A stretch of DNA of 9,985 nt, from the NCBI GenBank assembly GCA_002505935.1, contig DAWL01000035.1, forward strand, positions 1 through 9,985. Direction: 5' to 3'. Shown one piece after another: positions 1 to 5,404 of the stretch (its first letter is position 1; every line of letters begins with the position of its first letter). Under the pieces are notes generated by a model that was not told where the DNA came from, made no database searches, and saw only the letters and a list, made by a program, of their open reading frames with translations. Both the position numbers and the translations under genes were made by a program. Source of the stretch: Euryarchaeota archaeon UBA226 (lineage in GTDB: Archaea > Thermoplasmatota > Poseidoniia > Poseidoniales > Poseidoniaceae).

Positions 1-749
1 TGAAGGCTGATGTCATGGCAGAACGCAAGGCGAGGCGTGTTGAAGCAAAGAGGAAATGGGATGAGGCATTGGCTGCAGGTGATATGGTAAGGGCCCAGAA
101 ATATGGCCAACAGGCAGCGGAATACACCAGTGAAATGCAAGATCAGACGAAGAAACTCCTTGATTTGCTCGGTGTGCCTTGGATTGATGCAGCAGCAGAA
201 GGAGAGGGACAGGCTGCAGTTATGGCCAGTAAGGGAGATATCGATATTGTAGCAACTCAGGATTGGGATGCACTACTATATGGCAGCCCTGTGTTGATTC
301 GTAACCTCATGTCTCATGGAAAAAGAAGACGCGGCCGCTTAGTCAGCGCCGAGAAAGTAGTATTGGAGGAATTGCTTGCTGACAATGAAATCTCTAGAGA
401 ACAATTGGTTGATTTGGCGATAATGATTGGCACAGATTACCATCCGGGCATCAAAGGAATCGGTCCAAAGACTGGCTTGAAGTTGATCAAGGAACATGGA
501 GATATCGAAACGATTTGCAAAGTTAAGGAAAAATCGATTCCAGAACACCTCGAACAGATCAGGAGTATTTTTCTCGACCATCCATGTAATGACGTGAAAT
601 CGATGAAACAGGGTTTGGCTGATGAGAACGGGCTCCGTCAATTCCTTTTGGAGGATTTTGATTTTAGCGAACAGAGATTAGAGCGCAACCTAAAGCGCTT
701 GAAAGGAAGAGTCCGCAAAGGTGGTCAACCCACCCTATTCGAGTTCTAA
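1..749 (+). CDS. fen: Flap endonuclease 1 (FEN-1), 5'-truncated by window edge
   Basis: Structure-specific 5' nuclease that removes 5' flaps during Okazaki fragment maturation and repair, working with the sliding clamp PCNA. The reading frame is open from the first bases (Lys-Ala-Asp-Val before the Met at 15), so that Met is internal and about 85-95 N-terminal residues, with the first catalytic aspartates, lie outside the window. Visible hallmarks are the AEGEGQAA motif (catalytic Glu codons at 198 and 204), TQDWDALLYG (metal-binding Asp codons at 261 and 267), and GTDYHPGIKGIGPKTG (Asp codon at 435 followed by the helix-hairpin-helix that grips DNA, about 435-476). The C-terminus GGQPTLFEF matches a PCNA-interacting peptide (Q-x-x-L-x-x-F) but stops after one aromatic residue. 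The order and spacing of motifs match archaeal/eukaryotic FEN-1 rather than bacterial Pol I exonuclease. The next gene starts 50 bp downstream on the same strand. Confidence 0.95.
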   Translation, partial: KADVMAERKARRVEAKRKWDEALAAGDMVRAQKYGQQAAEYTSEMQDQTKKLLDLLGVPWIDAAAEGEGQAAVMASKGDIDIVATQDWDALLYGSPVLIRNLMSHGKRRRGRLVSAEKVVLEELLADNEISREQLVDLAIMIGTDYHPGIKGIGPKTGLKLIKEHGDIETICKVKEKSIPEHLEQIRSIFLDHPCNDVKSMKQGLADENGLRQFLLEDFDFSEQRLERNLKRLKGRVRKGGQPTLFEF

Positions 750-799
750 GGCCATTTTACGCGCGCAGGGTTGAACATCTGTATCTTCAGCCATCTTTG

Positions 800-2455
800 A
801 TGAGCGCGCAGGAAGAACCTCCCGTTCACCCCTGGTGGGACCCTCGCTCCAGCAAGTTCTGGAGTTTGCTCTTCATGCTGGGGATACTGATGCATATCGT
901 CGTTACTTCGGTTAGTGAGATCGGTTTGGATACACACGTTCACGCAACGTATGTTACCGTCGAGGATGGAGGAGGGGGAGAGAGGCTCGATTGGGGCCAT
1001 ACAAGGCCTATCGACCCACAGTCTTCTGACCCAGATTACAGCCCAGAAACGGGTTTGACTTACTGGGCTTGGCATGCTTGGCTAGGTCTTTGGATGGATT
1101 TTTTGGGCCATAGTACTGATGCTTTGCAAACCGGAGCCTTGCTATTGGCAGCCTTCATGCTCTTTACCGTATGGAGGTGTACTGAGAGATTGTATGGAAC
1201 AGAGGCTGCAGCCAGATTGACCGCTTTGGTTAGTATCAATCCAGCACTAATTTTTGCTGCAGGTCGAGTTTACCCAGAGGAAATGATGTTGATAGCCATC
1301 AGTATTGCATTACTGACCTTACTATTGGGGTTGCGTACGGGAGGCAAAGGGATGCCGTTACTTTGGTTGATGGCGCCTGCTGCTGTACTATTTGGAGCCA
1401 CAGTCAAAGGTGTTGATCCAACAATTGCCGTGTTGTTGTTCATCATTGGTTTCGTAGCCTTTGCTCTTGACGGAACTAATGAATTGTTGATCAAGTTCAC
1501 ACGACGCCCTCATCGAGCCTTCATTTTCTCAAGCAGCTTTGTATTAGCCCTCTTCCTTGGCTTTGCTTTCCTCTCTCCATCAGGGCTTGCGATATCTTCC
1601 ATGAGAGAAGCACCATTGCGTTTCATTTCGGCGGTTCTTTTCTCCATTCTCGATGTTGCCATTATCTTCATGCTGTTTGGAATGGTTCTTTGGCCATTTC
1701 TCAAAGATTCTATCTCGTCATCTTCCACAATCATCGATAGGGAGGCTGGCCTCTTGGCTGCTGTCATCGGTGCGATGACTACAGGACTCATTCTCTATGT
1801 GGCTGCTTTGTGGACGCATGAATCTTTGCTTTGGCAGGCAGAATGGCCTTGGATGATTTGGACTATGGGAAATAATGGTAGATATGCTACCATGTTGTTC
1901 ATCCCATGTTTTTGGTACATCATGCGTCTTCGCCAAATAGCCACTGATGAGGAATCCTCACTAGACATGCAGTGTTATTCCCTAGAGGAACCCGGGCCGC
2001 ACTGGAAATCGTTGTTGGTTGGAATCTGTCTTATTCTACCGTTGTCTCTATTGGCTACCCTTCATGGGCAGACCTCTTGGACTTCTGATGCCGCAGGATA
2101 TCTCGATTCTGAGATGGAAGATGGTGAGGATTTCTTATTCATCAGCGAAGCAACATTGGGAATGCACTGGTTGTATTCTTTTCATCTCGAATTAGATCCT
2201 GATGGTTCGCGAAACATAACAGGACACTGGCGTTCAACCGATAGCGGTTGGCAAGTAGAATTGTTCAACGGAACCGAATTAGAAAACCGAGGTAATCTAT
2301 CCAAGGTGAACTGGGTTGTATTGTCACCAGAATCCACTGTAACATTCGAAAATGAAGACTGGGAAATAGCAGAATCCTCAACGGCGCCCTGGATGAACGG
2401 GGGCGGTGACTGGATCATCATGCATAGAGCGAATCAAGTACTCAACACTGAATAA
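800..2455 (+). CDS. GT-C-like polytopic membrane protein, probable glycosyltransferase
   Basis: A 551-residue membrane protein. The ATG at 800 is preferred over the TTG immediately before it; no clear Shine-Dalgarno is visible. I count about 11 hydrophobic segments: roughly residues 20-40, 110-126, 137-155, 159-178, 185-205, 210-224, 242-265, 276-302, 318-340, 362-377 and 404-423. A long acidic/Gly loop follows the first helix. It begins with E-I-G-L-D-T-H-V-H (40-48), where GT-C enzymes of the PMT/ArnT type carry their catalytic acidic residue. The later segment with LYGTEAAARLTAL and AAGRVYPEEMMLIAI resembles the helix-loop-helix pattern of that superfamily. Residues from about 424 form a soluble domain, presumably outside, with three N-glycosylation sequons (NIT, NGT, NLS). 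By family analogy it would transfer a sugar from a lipid-phosphate donor to an exported acceptor; donor and acceptor are unknown. The GT-C assignment rests on topology and weak motifs, so it could be another polytopic protein. Confidence 0.55.
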   Translation: MSAQEEPPVHPWWDPRSSKFWSLLFMLGILMHIVVTSVSEIGLDTHVHATYVTVEDGGGGERLDWGHTRPIDPQSSDPDYSPETGLTYWAWHAWLGLWMDFLGHSTDALQTGALLLAAFMLFTVWRCTERLYGTEAAARLTALVSINPALIFAAGRVYPEEMMLIAISIALLTLLLGLRTGGKGMPLLWLMAPAAVLFGATVKGVDPTIAVLLFIIGFVAFALDGTNELLIKFTRRPHRAFIFSSSFVLALFLGFAFLSPSGLAISSMREAPLRFISAVLFSILDVAIIFMLFGMVLWPFLKDSISSSSTIIDREAGLLAAVIGAMTTGLILYVAALWTHESLLWQAEWPWMIWTMGNNGRYATMLFIPCFWYIMRLRQIATDEESSLDMQCYSLEEPGPHWKSLLVGICLILPLSLLATLHGQTSWTSDAAGYLDSEMEDGEDFLFISEATLGMHWLYSFHLELDPDGSRNITGHWRSTDSGWQVELFNGTELENRGNLSKVNWVVLSPESTVTFENEDWEIAESSTAPWMNGGGDWIIMHRANQVLNTE

Positions 2456-2638
2456 TCAGCGAGAGTTCTTGTCTGCCTGAACCTTCTTGCGCACGTCTTG
2501 TGCAGCGCCCTTTACGGACTGCATAGCCTTGCGCACTCTAGTTCCTGCTGCGGAGTTTCCTCCATCGTGCTTGGCAGCATCGCCAAGTGCAGCGCTCAAT
2601 TCATCAATCATTCCTTGTACCATAGCCTCAACAGACAT
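2456..2638 (-). CDS. Small histone H1-like (Hc1-family-like) protein
   Basis: A 60-residue protein starting at the ATG at 2636-2638, which has a run of eight G plus T just upstream (a possible ribosome-binding stretch). A longer in-frame start at 2683 would add 15 residues, but these read through the G-run and do not look like protein. The N-terminal half is a predicted helix (EAMVQGMIDELSAALGDAA). The C-terminal half is basic and carries G-N-S-A-A-G-T-R-V-R-K-A-M followed by a Lys/Arg-rich helix. This resembles, from memory, the GNKAAGTRVRKAMQ core of small Hc1/histone H1-like proteins of bacteria, which bind DNA. Net charge is about +3, concentrated in the last 35 residues. Role is inferred: a nucleoid-associated or DNA/RNA-binding protein. 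It is last in the minus-strand cluster, and its TGA abuts the TAA of the convergent membrane-protein gene with no bases between. Confidence 0.7.
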   Translation of the reverse strand: MSVEAMVQGMIDELSAALGDAAKHDGGNSAAGTRVRKAMQSVKGAAQDVRKKVQADKNSR

Positions 2639-2693
2639 AGACCCCCCCCATTGTCGAACCACTAAAAGCATATTCCCGAACAAATTACGAGAT
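2639..2693 (-). promoter_or_regulatory. Intergenic leader with possible TATA-like element and G8 tract
   Basis: A 55-bp gap between the deacetylase stop and the small Hc1-like gene. Read on the minus strand it contains CTTTTAGTGG, centred about 26 bp before the ATG at 2638. That is the distance expected of an archaeal TATA box driving a leaderless message. A run of eight G then follows, only 3 nt from the ATG (plus-strand C run at 2642-2649). Either the gene has its own promoter or the G-run acts as a ribosome-binding stretch in a polycistronic message. The TATA match is weak. Confidence 0.35.
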
Positions 2694-3500
2694 TTACTCT
2701 AGTGGAGGGCTCCAATTACCGGACTTTTTGGCATGATCTAACAAGTGCCAATAAACGGTCACAACATTCGCTGAAGCATCTTCAATCACAGAATCATCTG
2801 CTCTCTCTAATGATTTGCATTTGTTCCATGCACGTTTTGACAACCAGCCAATGCTTCGCATGTGCAGGGCGGGACCACAAGCAGGTAGAGAGATTCCCAG
2901 AAGTTTGCTTGTCAACCATTTTCGCTCGACCAAACCATTCGAGTGCATCGCTTTTTCAACTGCTTTCCATGATCTCCCTTCCCCTGTTTTTGATAACAAC
3001 AACCTAGTTGGATTGATGGAAGAATCAACTTTGAATCCTTGTTCATTTAGAACATCGGCCATCCAAGGCGCGATATATCCAGCGGGGGCCCTGAACCATG
3101 GCCTCCATGCATTTTTTGCGAATTTTTTGATTCTCTCATTTGCAATTTTCAATTCAGAGGCAAATCCCTCTTTATCTTCAGGCCATGCTGACCATGAGCG
3201 GTGTGTGTTTCCGTGAACCCCGATTTTCACTTTCCCAGTTTCAATCATTTTTTGCAACCATTCTTTGAATTCTACCGAATCCAATTGGTCTGCGATGATG
3301 AAAAGGGTGGCACTTCCCCCCCTCTCTATCCATTTGCTGAATCCTTCCATTCCAGATTTCAATTCTAAACTTGGTTCGAGGGATGCGTATCTTTGCGGAA
3401 GTTCAAATCGACTGCGAACGGGATGCCCCTGATACTTTGGTAAATGTCTCAAATCGTCGCTGTCGACGGTGACCCATAACTGCGGTTTACTCAGTTCCAT
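2694..3500 (-). CDS. NodB-type polysaccharide deacetylase family protein
   Basis: A 268-residue carbohydrate esterase family 4-like protein (start ATG 3498-3500, preceded by GAGGAGAGG). Upstream in-frame ATGs at 3536 and 3644 lie inside the preceding gene and are less likely. NodB motifs appear in order: V-D-S-D-D (residues 12-16; catalytic and metal-binding Asp), H-G-N-T-H (96-100; the two metal-ligand histidines), R-A-P-A-G (137-141; the R-x-P-x-G motif), V-D-S-S (158-161) and Y-W-H-L-L-D-H (250-256) near the position of the last catalytic His. The family removes N- or O-acetyl groups from amino sugars in a metal-dependent reaction. No signal peptide or membrane helix is visible, so it probably acts in the cytoplasm, perhaps on a nucleotide- or lipid-linked precursor. 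It overlaps the upstream acetyltransferase gene by 14 nt, so the two are probably co-transcribed. The substrate is unknown. Confidence 0.85.
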   Translation of the reverse strand: MELSKPQLWVTVDSDDLRHLPKYQGHPVRSRFELPQRYASLEPSLELKSGMEGFSKWIERGGSATLFIIADQLDSVEFKEWLQKMIETGKVKIGVHGNTHRSWSAWPEDKEGFASELKIANERIKKFAKNAWRPWFRAPAGYIAPWMADVLNEQGFKVDSSINPTRLLLSKTGEGRSWKAVEKAMHSNGLVERKWLTSKLLGISLPACGPALHMRSIGWLSKRAWNKCKSLERADDSVIEDASANVVTVYWHLLDHAKKSGNWSPPLE

Positions 3501-4086
3501 CCTCTCCTCTTCCGGATAATGGGATGATATGGACATGGTGCATGACAGTTCTGTTTTCAATATCAACAGGGTGTAGTTCTTGACTGACAGGCATTCCTCC
3601 CCATTCTTTGCAAATCGCATTGCTGGTACACAAACCAGCTTCATTGTGAGGATGCACAGTTATCTCGATCAGTAGTTCTTCACCTTTTGATTCCAGCCAC
3701 GCGAAGACCTCGTTGACCGCCCTGATTGCGATTCCCTTTCTTCGATATCTAGGCACTACCCAATATCCAAGGTTCCAATCGGTCTCGTTCAGAACTAGTT
3801 CATCACCCAAGCCAACCATGCCGACGAAACAGTCTTCTGCAGTCTTTTCATGTATGCTCCAGAAGTGTATTCTTCCTGAGTTACTATGAATTTCTAGTTC
3901 AAAGAGGAAATCTGACATCTGCATTGAGATGTCTTCATCGATTTTCAACCATGGTAGCGCAGTCTTGACTCCATCGGGGTCTTCTTGATACGCTTCAAGA
4001 ACCGATTTCAACAATCTTCGATGTACGGGCCTCAGGATGAAATCCCCGCCCAAACGTAGAGAGGGGGTCGCCCGAGTAATCATCAT
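3487..4086 (-). CDS. GNAT-family N-acetyltransferase (RimJ/RimL-like)
   Basis: A 199-residue protein with the GNAT fold. It has an N-terminal FILRPVHRRLLKSVLEAY helix, a central strand FVGMVGLGDELVL, the strand NLGYWVVP, and the acetyl-CoA pyrophosphate-binding loop R-R-K-G-I-A (115-120) leading into helix IRAVNEVFAWL. The late VHPHNEAGLCTSNAICKEWGG segment (144-164) corresponds to the V-x-P-x-N-x-x-S motif of RimJ/RimL-type acetyltransferases. Such enzymes transfer acetyl from acetyl-CoA to an amine on a protein N-terminus, amino sugar or small molecule; nothing here decides the substrate. Its start overlaps the stop of the upstream zinc-ribbon gene as ATGA (4083-4086), and its end overlaps the deacetylase start, which suggests translational coupling. 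A second Met follows immediately and could also serve as start. The pairing with a deacetylase makes an amino-sugar substrate plausible, but that is inference. Confidence 0.85.
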   Translation of the reverse strand: MMITRATPSLRLGGDFILRPVHRRLLKSVLEAYQEDPDGVKTALPWLKIDEDISMQMSDFLFELEIHSNSGRIHFWSIHEKTAEDCFVGMVGLGDELVLNETDWNLGYWVVPRYRRKGIAIRAVNEVFAWLESKGEELLIEITVHPHNEAGLCTSNAICKEWGGMPVSQELHPVDIENRTVMHHVHIIPLSGRGEDGTE

Positions 4087-5303
4087 GATTGCATGAGAGC
4101 GGCTGCTGCTGTTGAAACATTGGGGTCATCAGGATGCTGTTCTTTAGCTGCCAAAACCATCTGTTTCATCTCTTCCTGCCTACCTATGCTGTGTAATAGG
4201 GCGCCAACATGGTGCATGGCTTCGAATCTATCACCTAGGTGTGGTCCGAACCTATCCAAGGCTTCTGCGGCAGCGGCCCTGTCACCTCTTTGTGCTGCTG
4301 CCATCGCATCGATAATTTCTCTTCGCAATTCTCGTGAATCCCATGGTTCTGATTGTGGCCAAGGCCAAATTGACGCTCTTCCATTGGGTATTGCTGGAGC
4401 AGTAGGTGGGACATTCACCTGTTCCGGAGGGGGAGTCGCTGGAGCTGCTGGTGGCACCGATGCTACGACTGGTGCCTCAGGAGTTGGAATATCCGCAACT
4501 GCGGCAGGCAATGGCGGAGGAATAGGTGTAGCCTGAGGGGCAACAATAGGTGGAGGTGATTGTACAGGCTCCGCAGGTGCAACCTCCTCAACTGTAGGCA
4601 ATGGTGGAGGGGCGGCTGTAGCGCCATTTACCTCAGCATTTCTGGCTGCTGCAATAATATCATCCAAGTCATCATCCAATTCTTCCTCCGATGAATCAAA
4701 TCCACTGATACTTGGAACCGGAGGCGGTGTCAGTGAAGCTGCAGGCGTTATAGGAGTCTCAGGGATGGCTGGAATTTCTGGTGGAACGGGAGCAACTTTG
4801 CTTTCCGCGATAGTTTCCGGCATGTTTTCTGCGGTGTCGAGTTCCACCTCATTAGGGACTTCTACTACTGCCTCAATTTTTGGGATGCTGGGTGTAGGAG
4901 CGGCGACCAATGCTTCCTCCTCCTTTTCAGCAGCCTTGCTTTCGGCGACTTCACTATCCATTATCTCAGCAAAAGTGGGGCCGCCCTCAGACATGATGAT
5001 AACTTCATCATCGCCTACGGTTTCGTATTCATCGACCTCGACAGTCATCTCATCCATTGTAATGACGGAAACTGAGTAATCCTCTTCTTGCGAAGGATCA
5101 ACCTCTTGCAATAATTCACCCCATAGAGAGTCCTTTTCCACTTCTACTCCCGAGGTGCTTTGATGCATTGCTTTGACATCTAATTCGTAGTAACATTGGT
5201 GGCAAGTGGTTGCATCAGCCTCATTTTCGCTTTCGCAAAAGGGACAGATTCTGCCCGAATCGCGACGCTTACGAGCGCCCTGCTTCTTACGCCTACCCCA
5301 CAT
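4083..5303 (-). CDS. Zinc-ribbon protein with acidic and Pro/Ala-rich linker and C-terminal helical domain
   Basis: A 406-residue protein of unknown function. The start is placed at the ATG at 5301-5303, which has GAGG nine bases upstream; extending to 5363 would add 20 residues running through the promoter region. A basic N-terminus (MWGRRKKQGARKRR) leads into a four-cysteine zinc ribbon, C-P-F-C-x10-C-H-Q-C (Cys 20, 23, 34, 37). Residues of about 55-130 are rich in Asp/Glu. About 170-320 is a low-complexity Pro/Ala/Val/Glu linker with repeated PPP and PPLP elements. The last 90 or so residues (REIIDAMAAAQRGDRAAAAEALDRFG onward) are helical and TPR-like, ending in PDDPNVSTAAAALMQS. The layout suggests a soluble cytoplasmic adaptor: a metal-stabilised head, a flexible spacer and a helical interaction module. 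It is the first gene of a four-gene minus-strand cluster. Low-complexity segments will evolve fast, so homologs may be recognisable only at the two ends. Confidence 0.85.
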   Translation of the reverse strand: MWGRRKKQGARKRRDSGRICPFCESENEADATTCHQCYYELDVKAMHQSTSGVEVEKDSLWGELLQEVDPSQEEDYSVSVITMDEMTVEVDEYETVGDDEVIIMSEGGPTFAEIMDSEVAESKAAEKEEEALVAAPTPSIPKIEAVVEVPNEVELDTAENMPETIAESKVAPVPPEIPAIPETPITPAASLTPPPVPSISGFDSSEEELDDDLDDIIAAARNAEVNGATAAPPPLPTVEEVAPAEPVQSPPPIVAPQATPIPPPLPAAVADIPTPEAPVVASVPPAAPATPPPEQVNVPPTAPAIPNGRASIWPWPQSEPWDSRELRREIIDAMAAAQRGDRAAAAEALDRFGPHLGDRFEAMHHVGALLHSIGRQEEMKQMVLAAKEQHPDDPNVSTAAAALMQS

Positions 5304-5404
5304 GATTACAGTCCTCGTGGGCCTATCAATATGGTATAATACTGACCTTGCTGTGTATATCATTGTTGACCCAATTTAAAATACTGAATTACGTTCGGCA
5401 TGAT
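5304..5404. promoter_or_regulatory. Divergent promoter region
   Basis: A 101-bp AT-rich gap separates the divergent start codons at 5303 (minus) and 5405 (plus). On the plus strand TTTAAAATA (5375-5383) is centred about 26 bp before the ATG at 5405, the spacing expected for an archaeal TATA box giving a leaderless transcript; CCAA just upstream may be part of a BRE. On the minus strand there are two candidates. GATATACAC (5353-5361) would place the transcript start near 5331 and keep the GAGG at 5313-5316 in a short leader. TATTATA (5335-5341) would start closer to the gene and lose that GAGG. Choices rest on spacing only. Confidence 0.6.

Noticed and set aside
2815..3216. A 133-residue plus-strand open frame
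   Set aside because: It is antisense to the deacetylase, which has all NodB motifs in order; no domain is visible in this frame.
3501..3644. N-terminal extension of the deacetylase to ATG 3644
   Set aside because: The extra 48 residues run through the acetyltransferase gene in another frame and match no NodB feature; the ATG at 3500 has a good purine-rich site directly upstream.
4093..4536. A 147-residue Gly/Ala-rich plus-strand open frame
   Set aside because: It is antisense to the Pro-rich linker and helical tail of the zinc-ribbon gene, which has a real metal site, ribosome-binding site and operon context.
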